From Lachnospiraceae bacterium (lineage in GTDB: Bacteria; Bacillota; Clostridia; Lachnospirales; Lachnospiraceae), in assembly GCA_910575275.1 (NCBI GenBank), contig CAJTEE010000006.1:186001-250000 (forward strand): 64,000 nucleotides of DNA. The letters run 5' to 3'. The notes below the pieces were generated by a model. The model was not told the DNA's origin. It worked only from the letters and a program-made list of their open reading frames with translations, and did not search any database. The translations under genes were made by a program, and so were the position numbers. Positions 44,721 through 54,802 of the stretch are shown piece after piece (within the stretch, counting starts at the first letter, position 1; every line of letters begins with the position of its first letter).

Positions 44721-45841
44721 AAAATATGGAACTGAAACGCTGTTTTTTCCTGCTGTCCGTTTTGTGTCTGGCAACGGCGCTTTTTCTGACCTTTGCAATA
44801 TATCTGCTCTGTGCAAAGGCTGCGGAGCGGTTTCCAAGTGGCGGGATTTCCATTGACTTTGACGGCATGGTTACGGAACTGGCCGAACCTGATCTGCAGC
44901 AAAGGCAGATCCTGAAGCTGCTTGACGGTATCCGGTTATTTTCTGCGGTTCTGCTCCCTGCAGGGGGATTGGGTATTGCCGGGATTCTGTTCTATCATCT
45001 GAAGCTGAAACGCCCTATCGCGGTTCTTCAGATGGGAACCGAACGCATCCGCAGCCATGACCTTAACTTTTCCCTGCCGGAGATATCGGCGGACGAACTG
45101 GGACAGATCTGTGCCGCATTTGAGATGATGAGGGCGGAGCTTTTAAAAACGAACCGGGAGCTGTGGCAGCAGGCGGAGGAACGAAAACGGCTCAATGCGG
45201 CCTTCGCCCACGACCTGAGAAATCCGGTCACGGTCCTGAAGGGAAGCATCCGGCTGATGAAAAGCGGACGGGCGGATGAGCACACGCTGGAGCGGATGGA
45301 CCGCTATGTGCAGCGGATCGAACAGTATGTGGAAGCCATGAGCAGTATCCAGAGGCTGGAACAGTTGCGGGTGCGGCCCTGTGAGATGACCGGTTCTGTA
45401 CTGCGGGAGGAGCTGGAAGAGACCGCGCGTCTGCTTGCCCCGGGGACGGATATCCGTTTGTCCGTAACGGATCTGGGAACCATCCGGATAGACCATGGGA
45501 TTTTTCTGACCGTGGCCGAAAACATCATTGGAAACGCGGCCCGTTTTGCCCATGAAAAACTGGAAATCCGTCTTACTCAGGCGGGAGATGTTCTGGGCCT
45601 TATCGTCTCGGATGACGGCCCCGGTTTTCCGGCAGAACTGGTGAAAAATGGTCCGAAGCCCTTTGGAAAACTGGAGGAAAGCCCGGAGCACCTCGGCATG
45701 GGGCTTTACGGCAGCAGCCTGCTCTGCCTGAAACACGGCGGGGAACTGCAGATGAAAAATCTTCCGGCCGGGGGTGCGGAGGTTACCGCTTTTTTCGTAT
45801 TACAAAAAACCTGTTCAGAGAAGAAAATTGAAAAATCTTGA
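44708..45841 (+). CDS. Sensor histidine kinase (HisKA/HATPase)
   Basis: The ATG at 44708 lies within the end of the regulator gene. The 377-residue product has two membrane segments (about 12-34 and 77-97) enclosing a short 40-residue outer loop, a HAMP-like linker, the phospho-acceptor His168 in NAAFAHDLRNPVTVLKG, the N-box ENIIGNAARFA and the G-box SDDGPGFP. A short outer loop is characteristic of kinases that rely on a transporter to sense peptides. Confidence 0.92.
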   Translation: MERLKNMELKRCFFLLSVLCLATALFLTFAIYLLCAKAAERFPSGGISIDFDGMVTELAEPDLQQRQILKLLDGIRLFSAVLLPAGGLGIAGILFYHLKLKRPIAVLQMGTERIRSHDLNFSLPEISADELGQICAAFEMMRAELLKTNRELWQQAEERKRLNAAFAHDLRNPVTVLKGSIRLMKSGRADEHTLERMDRYVQRIEQYVEAMSSIQRLEQLRVRPCEMTGSVLREELEETARLLAPGTDIRLSVTDLGTIRIDHGIFLTVAENIIGNAARFAHEKLEIRLTQAGDVLGLIVSDDGPGFPAELVKNGPKPFGKLEESPEHLGMGLYGSSLLCLKHGGELQMKNLPAGGAEVTAFFVLQKTCSEKKIEKS

Positions 45842-45869
45842 GCGTTTCTTGAGATTTACCCATTACACT
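45836..45869 (+). promoter_or_regulatory. Second OmpR-type operator and -10 box, upstream of the ABC genes
   Basis: TCTTGAGCGTT at 45836-45846 and TCTTGAGATTT at 45847-45857 repeat the 11-bp-period motif found upstream of the regulator gene. TACACT at 45864-45869 begins seven bases after the repeat, matching the spacing in the first site within one base. The operator overlaps the last codons of the kinase gene. Confidence 0.72.
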
Positions 45870-45950
45870 CTCCTTAGGGTATTATAAAATCCGCATCCAC
45901 GGCTGTCAGCCGATGAAAATGCGGAAATAGAAACAGGAGAGTGTATTTTT

Positions 45951-46625
45951 ATGAAAATTGAAGCAAAAGAACTTTCAAAGATTTACGGGAAGGGGGAAAG
46001 CCAGGTGACGGCCCTGGACCGGGTATCGCTCCGGATTATGCAGGGGGATTTCCTTTCCATTACGGGACCATCCGGCAGCGGGAAGAGCACCCTGCTCCAT
46101 CTGCTGTCCGGGCTGGATGAGCCGACCTGCGGCCGTCTGACCTATGACGGGAAGGATATTTACAGTCTTTCGGACCGGGAGAGGTCCGCATTCCGGCGCA
46201 GGAGCATCGGTTTTGTCTTTCAGCAGTTTCATCTGCTCCCGGTCCTGACCGCCCGGGAAAATATCCTGATGCCCCTGCTCCTTGACAAAAAACAGCCGGA
46301 CGAGGCGTATTTTCAGCGGCTGTCGCAGCTTTTGGGCATTGGCAGCCGGTTAAGCCACCTGCCCTGCGAGCTTTCCGGAGGGCAGCAGCAGAGGGTGGCC
46401 ATTGCGCGTGCGCTGATTGCAAAGCCAGACGTGATTTTCGCAGACGAACCCACCGGAAATCTGGACAGCAAAAGCGGCGGGGAAGTGATGGAAATGCTGC
46501 GGGCAATTCAAAAAGAAATGGGGAAAACCCTGGTTATCATTACCCACGACAGCCGTGTGGCGGGGATGGCCGACCGGCGGTTGTCCATTGTGGACGGCGT
46601 GCTGACGGAGGTGGCAGGAAGATGA
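45951..46625 (+). CDS. ABC transporter ATP-binding protein, MacB/SalX type
   Basis: The 224-residue ATPase has all motifs: Walker [10 protein letters not shown]-loop VFQQFHLLP, signature [16 protein letters not shown], Walker [15 protein letters not shown] and H-loop IITHD. The [10 protein letters not shown] segment is typical of the lipoprotein/antimicrobial-peptide exporter subfamily. Its stop overlaps the permease ATG by four bases. Activation by the adjacent two-component system is likely through the operator at 45836. Confidence 0.95.
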   Translation: MKIEAKELSKIYGKGESQVTALDRVSLRIMQGDFLSITGPSGSGKSTLLHLLSGLDEPTCGRLTYDGKDIYSLSDRERSAFRRRSIGFVFQQFHLLPVLTARENILMPLLLDKKQPDEAYFQRLSQLLGIGSRLSHLPCELSGGQQQRVAIARALIAKPDVIFADEPTGNLDSKSGGEVMEMLRAIQKEMGKTLVIITHDSRVAGMADRRLSIVDGVLTEVAGR

Positions 46626-49126
46626 AAAACTATCGTACTCTGGCACGGAAAGAGGTGCTTTCACAGAAACTGACGTCTTTTCTCATTCTGACTGCTGTGA
46701 TCCTGTCTACCATGATGACCGCCGCGGTGGGGCAGTCCGCAGGCGTGCTTTCCGCCATGCGCCAGCAGCAGGCCATCGCCATCGGCGGGGACCGTTATGC
46801 GACCTTTGTACAGCTGACGGAGGAAAAGGCACAAATGCTGGAAAAGGATCCCCACCTGTCCTATGCCGGACGTTTTGTTCCGCTGGGGGATCAGAAGCTG
46901 AATGACCAGCTTTCCCTGGATCTGGCGGAATACTGGGAGGATGGGATTTCCACAAGGCCCGCATACTCCCGTCTGGCGCAGGGAAGGCTTCCGCAGGCGC
47001 CTATGGAGATTGCTCTGCCGGAAGACGCATTGCAGTTTCTTGGATTTACCGGGCAGGTGGGGGATCAGATTTCCCTTTCCCTTTCCAAAGCCCTGCGACA
47101 TGGGATTGTGGCGGATGCTTATGATTATACGGCGGAGTTTACCCTGGTGGGGATCACAGAGAGCAATTTCCTGGGTTATACCGGGGGCCATATCCTGGGC
47201 CTGGCGGGGCAGGGAACGGCAAAAGCGGTCCTTCCCCCGGAGTATCTCCATTATAGTGTGGATATCCGCACCGAAAGCAAAAAGAATTTTCAGTCCGTGA
47301 TGGACGACTTGGGCGAAAAGCTGGAGATTCATGAACTGGACACCCTTTACAATGTCCCTCTTTTGAACGCCCTTGGGATTTCCTTTGATGCGGAAGCGGC
47401 GGATACGGGGCTGGCCGTGGATGATACGGGCTTTTCCTGGCTGGTGTTTGCGGGGGTGCTGGTAGTCAGTTTAATTCTGCTTGCGGCGGGGCTGGTGATT
47501 TACAATATCCTGAAGATTGCGGTGTCCCGGCGTCTTGGTCAGTACGGCACGCTCCGGGCGCTGGGGGCGGAGAAAGGACAGCTTTATCGGATCGTTGCCG
47601 CAGAGGTTCTGTATCTTTGCATGGCGGGGATTCCCGCGGGTCTGCTGCTTGGCGCCCTGTCCGCGAAGGGAATTCTGTCAGCGGCCTTACATCAGCTCTC
47701 GCCGGAAATGTTCCTGGCGGGGGACAGCGAACAACTCCAGGCATTGATTGACGCAAACAGCACGGGAAAATGGGGGTATCTGCTGATCAGCGCTTTCATA
47801 ACACTTCTGTTTGCGTTTCTGGCGGCGGCCCCGGCAGCCCGGTTTGCGGCCAGGGTTTCCCCGGTCCGGGCCATGTCGGGAACCGGCGTGCAGGTGAAGC
47901 GCAGAAAACGGAACACGGGAAAGATCCGCAGCTTTGAACGGTATTATGCCAGGCTGAATCTGAGCCGGAGCAGGGGACGGACGGCGGTTACGGTTCTGTC
48001 CCTGGTCATGAGCATTACGGTCTTTCTCACGCTGCAGAGCTTTTTATCCCTGCTTGGCGTATCCGGTTCCCTGTCAGAACACCTGGGGGATTATTCCATA
48101 GTCAATCCGTATGATGGCATTTCCCCAAAGGAGCTTCAGGAAATGGAAGCGGATGAAAAGGTAGCTCAGGTGGCGGCACAGCAGTTTTCCCTCTACGAGC
48201 TGGATGAACAGAACCGGCCAAAAGGGGTGGAGACGGATATTTCTCTGGGGGTTGGGGAGACGTTTCAGATCTTCGGATTCAATGATATCTGGATGGACTA
48301 TGCATTCGCTTCCCGGCTTACAGAAGAACAGCTGGAACAGTTAAAAGCAGGGGAGGGCTGTGTGATCCGCAATCCCATCCCTATGGAGATTGAGGGGGTA
48401 TCTTTCGGCACGACCCATGTGGAGGAAGGAAGCACGGTTACGGTGTCCGGGAAAGAACTGCCGGTTTTGCTGTCCATGGAGGGCTATGACGGCTATTTCA
48501 GCGTGGGCAACAGCGGGTTTGTGAACGGAGTCCAGGTGCTGGTCAGCGACCGGATCTATTCCAGCCTTACAGGGACGGATACTTATGCGGAACTTAGGCC
48601 GGGATTAACTGCAGGCGCCGACCGGGCGGCCTTTGACCGGGTGCTGGAGGAATTCTGCCGGCGGGTGCCGGGGACGGTCACGGTGTCCTATGAACAGACG
48701 GACCGCCAGTATGCGGAAAGCGAGGCCCAGATCCGTCTGCTGGCCTGGGGCCTGATCCTGTTCATCGGCCTCATAGGGATCCTGAACATCATCAATACGG
48801 TTTATACGAATATCCATACAAGGATCACGGAGATCGGCATACAGCGGGCCATGGGTATGAGCGCGGGAAGCCTGTACCGGGTATTTCTGTGGGAAGGCTT
48901 CTATTATGGCATCCGTGCGGCGGTGATCGGGTGTATCACCGGATATATCGGCAGGGTATTTGTGGAGGCCGGGGCAGCGGATGCCCTGCGGCTGACGGCA
49001 GTTCCCGTGGTTCCCATGGCCTGCGCATCGCTTTTTGCCATCGGAGCCTGTCTCCTGGCAACCACTATTCCACTTTGGAAGATCAGCAGAATGAGCATTG
49101 TGGATTCCATTGAACTTGTGGAATAA
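46622..49126 (+). CDS. ABC transporter permease with two FtsX-type membrane blocks
   Basis: The 834-residue permease has an N-terminal membrane helix (about 16-40), a large outer domain, a three-helix FtsX block (about 270-425), another anchor and large outer domain, and a final FtsX block ending LWKISRMSIVDSIELVE. IQRAMGMSAGSLYRVFLWEGFYYG is the classic coupling-helix region. The size and order match permeases of antimicrobial-peptide resistance or signal systems. The substrate is not visible from the sequence. Confidence 0.9.
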   Translation: MKNYRTLARKEVLSQKLTSFLILTAVILSTMMTAAVGQSAGVLSAMRQQQAIAIGGDRYATFVQLTEEKAQMLEKDPHLSYAGRFVPLGDQKLNDQLSLDLAEYWEDGISTRPAYSRLAQGRLPQAPMEIALPEDALQFLGFTGQVGDQISLSLSKALRHGIVADAYDYTAEFTLVGITESNFLGYTGGHILGLAGQGTAKAVLPPEYLHYSVDIRTESKKNFQSVMDDLGEKLEIHELDTLYNVPLLNALGISFDAEAADTGLAVDDTGFSWLVFAGVLVVSLILLAAGLVIYNILKIAVSRRLGQYGTLRALGAEKGQLYRIVAAEVLYLCMAGIPAGLLLGALSAKGILSAALHQLSPEMFLAGDSEQLQALIDANSTGKWGYLLISAFITLLFAFLAAAPAARFAARVSPVRAMSGTGVQVKRRKRNTGKIRSFERYYARLNLSRSRGRTAVTVLSLVMSITVFLTLQSFLSLLGVSGSLSEHLGDYSIVNPYDGISPKELQEMEADEKVAQVAAQQFSLYELDEQNRPKGVETDISLGVGETFQIFGFNDIWMDYAFASRLTEEQLEQLKAGEGCVIRNPIPMEIEGVSFGTTHVEEGSTVTVSGKELPVLLSMEGYDGYFSVGNSGFVNGVQVLVSDRIYSSLTGTDTYAELRPGLTAGADRAAFDRVLEEFCRRVPGTVTVSYEQTDRQYAESEAQIRLLAWGLILFIGLIGILNIINTVYTNIHTRITEIGIQRAMGMSAGSLYRVFLWEGFYYGIRAAVIGCITGYIGRVFVEAGAADALRLTAVPVVPMACASLFAIGACLLATTIPLWKISRMSIVDSIELVE

Positions 49127-49197
49127 GAACCCGGAGTCTTCTCAAAATCGGTCAACAGGGTGATAATAGAAGAAACGTTTTTCGGAAGGAGAGATAC

Positions 49198-50727
49198 GTG
49201 GGAGATACAAATATAAATTATGACGATAAATTTGGGTTCAACACATTTCAGAGGGAAATCCGCGCAGAACTGGGAGAGAAATTCTGGAAGGAACTTACAG
49301 ACGGGCTTACCCTGCCGGACATAGAATCGGAGTGCAACTGCCAATGCCGTAACATGTACCTTTTCATGGAACGATTTGTGAGGATGGCAGATATAAAAAC
49401 CGTAGAAAAAATACTCTGCCGGGTAAGGCACGGGCTTCACCCTTCACAGTCTGCCTGGGTGCGTGATGAATTTCTGAAAATCGGGGACCTGGATGTATTT
49501 CTCCAGAAATATCAGGATGATGAAATGAATCATTTTGTGGAACTGAACCGGGAAAAGAAAGATTTTTACGGCCAGGATATAACGGATGAGGTGCTGGAGT
49601 TTATCAGGCAGAATCCGTCCATGCTGGCCCCTGTCAGAAAAGGGAATAAGCTGTACTGCATGGCGTTCCCGTGTAATATGAACGAATACCTGAAGACAGC
49701 GGATAACAGGATGAAACGATACCATGCCTGCCACTGCCCTTTTGCAAAGGAATCCATCCTGTCCGATTCCGTGGTTTCTCCAGTGTTGTGCCATTGCAGC
49801 CTGGGGCATGTCATGAATTTTACGGAAGCTTTTCTGGGAAGGGAACTGGAGGGGAGGGTCGTGCATTCCGTGTTGAACGGGGATATGACCTGCGAGTATG
49901 AAATCACCATACCGGAAGACATCATGGACAGCTTTGTGAGGGAAAGAGAGAAAGAAATGGTTATAAACGGATATTACAATTATTACCATACCTTTTCCCT
50001 CTCCGGCATTGTTGGCCTTCAGGAAGGCAGCGTGGAATGGATTATGCCGAAGGAAGGGGAAAAAGGCCCTTCCCTGGCTTTTCATGTAAGGCTGCATGAG
50101 AAATCATGGGAGGAGGAGCTGGAACCAATGATTGAGGGAATCCGGTCGGGTACAGTTCCGCAGCGGTGGCTCATTACGCCGGATGCTACACCTTGGAACG
50201 TCATTCCGCTGCTGGAGTCCAAAGGCTTCCGGAATCTTTCCTCCCAGGCAGAGGGACCGGAACCGGGAATGCTCCTTCATAAAAATGATTTCCGGCCGTA
50301 CTTTCCTGCGGATGGGGATGTGATATACAGAAGGGTTCGTACAAAGGAGGATTTCCGGATATGGGTGGATGTGGTAAATACCGCCCTCCACGGATGGGAA
50401 ATGATTGACGCAGAGCATTATGCTGTCTGGCTCAAAAAAGAGAATCTCCGGTTTTATCTGTGCGAGATGGATGGGAAACCGGTATCCACGGCCTCCACAA
50501 TCCGGACAGGGGATATGGCGTCTTTGGAATTTGTTTCCACCTTACAGGAATACCGCAGGAGGAAAGCGGCAATTTCGATATGCTCGCAGGCACTGGGGGA
50601 GCTTTTTGAAAACGGAGTGAGGGCGGTTACGCTCAGCGGTTCGGAGGAGGCCGTTGAACTTTACAGAAAACTGGGGTTCCATGACTGTTTCCATAACATC
50701 ATCATGCAGTATGATATCCCTGTATAA
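49198..50727 (+). CDS. Fusion of a Cys-rich DUF6144-like domain with a GNAT acetyltransferase
   Basis: Translation starts at the GTG at 49198, with GGAGAG upstream. The first 230 residues resemble the DUF6144 family, with Cys pairs in ESECNCQCRNMYLFMERF and HACHCPFAKESI and a later VLCHCSLGHVM. The middle is unassigned. Residues 380-509 form a GNAT domain (MDGKPVSTASTIRTGDMASL, VSTLQEYRRRKAAISICSQA, YRKLGFHDC). A Cys-rich part plus an acetyltransferase in one chain is unusual, and the joint role is unknown. The gene is apparently intact. Confidence 0.75.
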   Translation: MGDTNINYDDKFGFNTFQREIRAELGEKFWKELTDGLTLPDIESECNCQCRNMYLFMERFVRMADIKTVEKILCRVRHGLHPSQSAWVRDEFLKIGDLDVFLQKYQDDEMNHFVELNREKKDFYGQDITDEVLEFIRQNPSMLAPVRKGNKLYCMAFPCNMNEYLKTADNRMKRYHACHCPFAKESILSDSVVSPVLCHCSLGHVMNFTEAFLGRELEGRVVHSVLNGDMTCEYEITIPEDIMDSFVREREKEMVINGYYNYYHTFSLSGIVGLQEGSVEWIMPKEGEKGPSLAFHVRLHEKSWEEELEPMIEGIRSGTVPQRWLITPDATPWNVIPLLESKGFRNLSSQAEGPEPGMLLHKNDFRPYFPADGDVIYRRVRTKEDFRIWVDVVNTALHGWEMIDAEHYAVWLKKENLRFYLCEMDGKPVSTASTIRTGDMASLEFVSTLQEYRRRKAAISICSQALGELFENGVRAVTLSGSEEAVELYRKLGFHDCFHNIIMQYDIPV

Positions 50728-50941
50728 GAAAATCAGTACTCGAAAGGATGTGAAGATACTGGAAACCCTGATTATGGCAGGACATCAGTTTTGTCTTGTC
50801 GTACCCAGCCGGATAAATAGATGGGCAATGCTTTTCTGTTGCCAAAATATGGGGCGCTGCACTACCACGAATGCGAGATATCTGCTGCGTATGGCGGGAA
50901 TTCTAAAATAAAAGATATTGATAAAAGGTGGTCTGACAGAG

Positions 50942-52189
50942 ATGAAAAACATGGGAAAACGAAAACTGTTTATTGCTGCAGGTGTCCTTCTTTTTATAGT
51001 GGCCGGATGCGGCAAAAAGGCAGAGGAAAATCAGAAGATACCGCAAAACGAAGAAATCAGAGAAGAATATTCGGAAAAGGAACAGATGGGAGAAAACCGT
51101 GATTCCGATGGGGAATCCATTGCGGAGCTTTATCGTGATATTTATGAACAGGCAGCCGAAATGGGGACGGTTGGAGAGCCAGAAGTGACAAAAAGCATGG
51201 TTGAACGGATCGGAGAACATGGTTATGCTGTGGTGGACGAGGAAAATCAGATAGACATGGTCGGTTCGGAACAGGTTTTACGCTTTTGCAGATCCGTAGA
51301 GGAAGCGCAGGATGACAAACTTACCATAATCGCAGTCACCGGCTCCGGCGGATTTATAAAGTATGACCTTCATACAGCAGAGGGAGCAGTAAACGTAACC
51401 AGAGAATATTATCAGTATAGCAATGGGATTCTGAAAAACTTAAGTACCGTAAGCTATCCGGCGGAATCGTGGGAATATACAAAAGAAGGCTACCTGCTGT
51501 TTGAAGGAAGTTATTTTTCCGAAAGTTATTATGTGCTTTCCCTCAGTAATGAACCGGAGCATACGGCGCTGAGGGTTGAGCCGCTGGATGAAACGTGCAG
51601 GGAATTAAACCGACAGTATTTGCTGCCGGTGGGGTATGGGGGAAATAATCTTTTCCTTACGGACTGGAGTGAACAGGATTTTGGGAATCTGGATTTTTAT
51701 GATGTATTCGACAGGCTCTATCCGGATATCTATGAGCAGCCGGTTCCTTTTACGCCGGACGATGATTTGGATTCCGGGGCTGTTTACAGGATACCGGCAG
51801 ATGTATTTGAACATGTCATTGAGCGTCATTTGCATATCGATCACGAGGAGCTGCAGAGGAAGGCCGCCTATATCCCGGAGGATCAGACTTATGAATACAG
51901 GCCGAGAGGGTTTTATGAGGTTGAATATCCGGATATCCCATATCCGGAGGTGGTCAGTTATACGGAAAATGGTGACGGAACGTTAACTCTGACTGTGAAT
52001 GCCGTATACCCGGAGGAAAACACCTCCAGAGCGTATACCCACAAAACCGTGGTCCGCCCCCTTGATGATGGAGGTTTTCAGTATGTATCCAATCAGATTA
52101 TTTTTCCGGAGGGCGGCTGTGAGCCGTGGTGGCATTCAGACCGGCTGACGGAGGACCAGTGGAAGGAAATATATGGAGGGGATGATTAG
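50942..52189 (+). CDS. Surface lipoprotein, DUF6070-like, paralog 1
   Basis: I start at the ATG at 50942 (AAGGTGG upstream). The 415-residue product has a lipobox signal sequence ending LFIVAGCGKKAEE, so the mature protein is membrane-anchored outside. The rest is beta-rich, with the block GDGTLTLTVNAVYPE, then TVVRPLDDGGFQYVSNQI near the end. Two paralogs follow directly, with the same order of motifs (PLGYGGNNL, DG-LTLTVDAV, VRP-DDG-FQYLSN). They are probably one operon; ligand and function are unknown. Confidence 0.75.
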   Translation: MKNMGKRKLFIAAGVLLFIVAGCGKKAEENQKIPQNEEIREEYSEKEQMGENRDSDGESIAELYRDIYEQAAEMGTVGEPEVTKSMVERIGEHGYAVVDEENQIDMVGSEQVLRFCRSVEEAQDDKLTIIAVTGSGGFIKYDLHTAEGAVNVTREYYQYSNGILKNLSTVSYPAESWEYTKEGYLLFEGSYFSESYYVLSLSNEPEHTALRVEPLDETCRELNRQYLLPVGYGGNNLFLTDWSEQDFGNLDFYDVFDRLYPDIYEQPVPFTPDDDLDSGAVYRIPADVFEHVIERHLHIDHEELQRKAAYIPEDQTYEYRPRGFYEVEYPDIPYPEVVSYTENGDGTLTLTVNAVYPEENTSRAYTHKTVVRPLDDGGFQYVSNQIIFPEGGCEPWWHSDRLTEDQWKEIYGGDD

Positions 52190-53470
52190 TTGGAAGATTT
52201 AAAGAGGTTGTTCAGAAAGGGGAGTCTCCTGCTTATCCTGTTATGTCTGGCAGTGGCAGCCGGGAGCTTTTTTACAGGCTTTAAGGAGGACGCAGGCCGA
52301 AAGCAGCCGGAGGAATCCTGGGAGCCGGCTATGGAGATTTCCGGCAGCGCCACCACTGGCAATACCGGGGCAGCAGACAAAGGGAAAGAACCACAGGAAG
52401 CATTGCCATCACCATATTTTTTAGAAGAGCCGGACAGCCTGCTCAGTGAAGCTAAAGAAAAAGAACTGGAAAACAGTGCCCTGTCGGCTGCCAAGCAGCT
52501 GCAGGAGGTATACAGGTATGCAGCAATAGAGGAAGATGCGCCCTATACTTATACGGTCAGGGATTTCTCCAGGGAGCAGAGGAACCGGGTGGTATCCATG
52601 CTGGGAGAGGCCGGATATGTAAGTATTACTGACGGGGCAAATATGGAAAACCATAACAATGTCCGGGACTTTTATTCTGCTTATTTGAAAGGGCAGGACA
52701 GCCTGGTTACTATTTTTGACGTGAATCTGGATGGGCTGATTGGTGCTTATACGTTTATACACAGGAAAGGAAACCTGCAGACCTTTTATGTGCAGATCGG
52801 ATGGAGGGAAGGGGGCGTACCGGAAATCATATCTACTGCTGTCAGTGATATTGCGGAGATAAAACTGACGGAAAAGGGATATTTTATTTACGCCTATACG
52901 GTACAGCTCTACCATTCCAGCCTGCGCCAGTTCTGGCGGGCAGCCCCGCTTTCTGACCGGTGCAGGGAGTTGACAGAAAAATATCTGGACGGACTTAGCT
53001 ATGTCAATTACAATGTCCTTGTAACGGAATGGGACAGCAGCAACGTGGAGGATATCCTGATGCCATGCATGTTTGAAGACCTGTACCACATGGATACGGG
53101 AGAAATTCTGCGGCCGGAAAACGGGGAGATACCTGCAGAGGTCTATGAACGGATCATGACCACGTATTTTCCGGTCACAAAGGAACGGATAAGGGAGATA
53201 TGCGGTTACCGCGCAGACACAGACAGCTATCCGTATGAAATGATCTTTTCCAGCCCGTATCCGCCTTTTGGGGAAGTGGTGGGGGATAAGGAGAACCCGG
53301 ACGGAACGCTGACCCTCTTTGTAGATGGGGTATGGCCGGATTATAACTCCGACCGTGCGTTTACCAACATCATAACCGTTCAGCCCTTTGATGACGGGAC
53401 ATTTCGTTATTTATCCAATTCCATAGAGAAAAAGGAGCTGGACATTCCCAACGTATATGATATGAAATAA
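52190..53470 (+). CDS. DUF6070-like membrane-anchored protein, paralog 2
   Basis: A TTG start at 52190 directly follows the preceding stop, with GGAGGGG upstream. The 426-residue protein shares the C-terminal blocks of paralog 1 (PDGTLTLFVDGVWPD, then TVQPFDDGTFRYLSNSI). Its N-terminus is a membrane anchor (SLLLILLCLAVAAGSFFTGF) with no lipobox Cys, so it stays as a type II membrane protein. Confidence 0.75.
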   Translation: MEDLKRLFRKGSLLLILLCLAVAAGSFFTGFKEDAGRKQPEESWEPAMEISGSATTGNTGAADKGKEPQEALPSPYFLEEPDSLLSEAKEKELENSALSAAKQLQEVYRYAAIEEDAPYTYTVRDFSREQRNRVVSMLGEAGYVSITDGANMENHNNVRDFYSAYLKGQDSLVTIFDVNLDGLIGAYTFIHRKGNLQTFYVQIGWREGGVPEIISTAVSDIAEIKLTEKGYFIYAYTVQLYHSSLRQFWRAAPLSDRCRELTEKYLDGLSYVNYNVLVTEWDSSNVEDILMPCMFEDLYHMDTGEILRPENGEIPAEVYERIMTTYFPVTKERIREICGYRADTDSYPYEMIFSSPYPPFGEVVGDKENPDGTLTLFVDGVWPDYNSDRAFTNIITVQPFDDGTFRYLSNSIEKKELDIPNVYDMK

Positions 53471-53483
53471 AGGAAGGATTTTC

Positions 53484-54745
53484 ATGGAAATTAGAAAAAT
53501 ATATATCCAGGCTATCATGATAATGATGGCAGGATTTTTGTGTGCCTGTGGAGGAAAAAAGCAGGAGGAGTTTTCACTGTCCGGCGCCATAGAAGGCGGG
53601 GAAGAACCTTCTTTGGCAGAGAGCAGGGAAGACAATGACAAAAACGGGCGTTGGGAAAAAGGGTATGATCTTCCGGTTGATGAAGACGAAAGGAAAGAAG
53701 CGGAAGCTGACTTAAGGGCCGCATTGGAACTGACCGGAGACATTTACCAAGAAGCGGACAAAGGCGATGCTTCAAACGTGGTTTTGTCAGAGGAAGTTTT
53801 AATTCAATTAAAAGAGAAGCTAAAGACCATGGGCATGCCGATCACAGGAAGCGAACCGTACCAGGTTATGGAGAACTGGCAGGAGATGGAGCGTTTTTTA
53901 CAGGATGCCGGAGTGGGAAAGGCCGGGACCGTGCTCCTGTACCGGATTCATGGAGATGGAGGAATCGGAAGGTTTCAATATCAGTATGATGGGAAACTAT
54001 GTATGTGCTGGCAGCAAATATGACATGGGGGAAAGATGGAACGCCGATGCCTGCGTACATTTCCTATACAAGAATAAAAGAATGGCGGTATACGGAAAAA
54101 GGATATTTCTGCTATGAATTATGTGTACCGGAACCTCCGGAAGTATCGGAGATTGTTGACGGAAGCTGCCTGGTCAGAGTGAGGCCCCTACCGGAGAAGT
54201 GCCGTGATATGTCCGAAAAATGTGTGCTCCCATTGGGGTATCAGGGAAATAACCTGTTATGCTCCAACTGGGACAGGGAGAGCCTGGATAAACTGGATTA
54301 TAACGGGATTTATGAATATTTTTATGGGATGAAATATGACAGGCGGTTTGAACCGGAGCAGTATCCCGACGGGATACCGGCAGAAGAGTTTGAAAACACC
54401 ATCATGAATTACCTTCCGGTTTCCAGGGAGGAGCTTCGGCAGTGGGCCGTGTTTGATGAAGGGCGTCAAGTCTACCGATGGGAGAGGCTGGGGTGCGGAA
54501 ATTATGCGCCCAGTTTCTTCGGTACTTCTGTTCCCGAGGTGACACAGATCAGGGAAAATGAAGATGGAACGCTTACCCTGACTGTAGACGCAGTATGCCA
54601 GATGATTCTGTGCAATGATGCGGTCATAACCCATGAGCTTACAGTCAGATGCCTGGAGGACGGCGGTATTCAGTATCTGGGAAATCAGATACTGGATGAT
54701 GGAATGCGAAATATTCCGGAGTATCAGTATCGGACAGGAAAATAA
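53484..54745 (+). pseudogene. DUF6070-like lipoprotein, paralog 3, frameshifted
   Basis: The first frame (53484-54023) has a lipoprotein signal (MAGFLCACGGKK) and is homologous to the start of the other paralogs. At about 53995 the reading frame shifts back by one base, and the second frame carries on from LAANMTWGKDGTP to 54745, including PLGYQGNNLLCSNWD, DGTLTLTVDAVCQM and VRCLEDGGIQYLGNQI. Joined, the protein would be about 420 residues, the same as the others. No canonical slippery heptamer is in phase, so a mutation is the simplest view. Confidence 0.8.
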
Positions 54746-54802
54746 GGGGGTTGACGTAACCAATCAGGTGGTTTAGATCGCTATGTTCAAGGGAGAAATA
54801 CA

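Noticed and set aside
53984-54004. Programmed -1 frameshift in the third surface-protein paralog.
   Set aside because: The local GGGAAAC is not in the required reading phase, and no downstream stem or stop arrangement supports it; the two paralogs have no shift.
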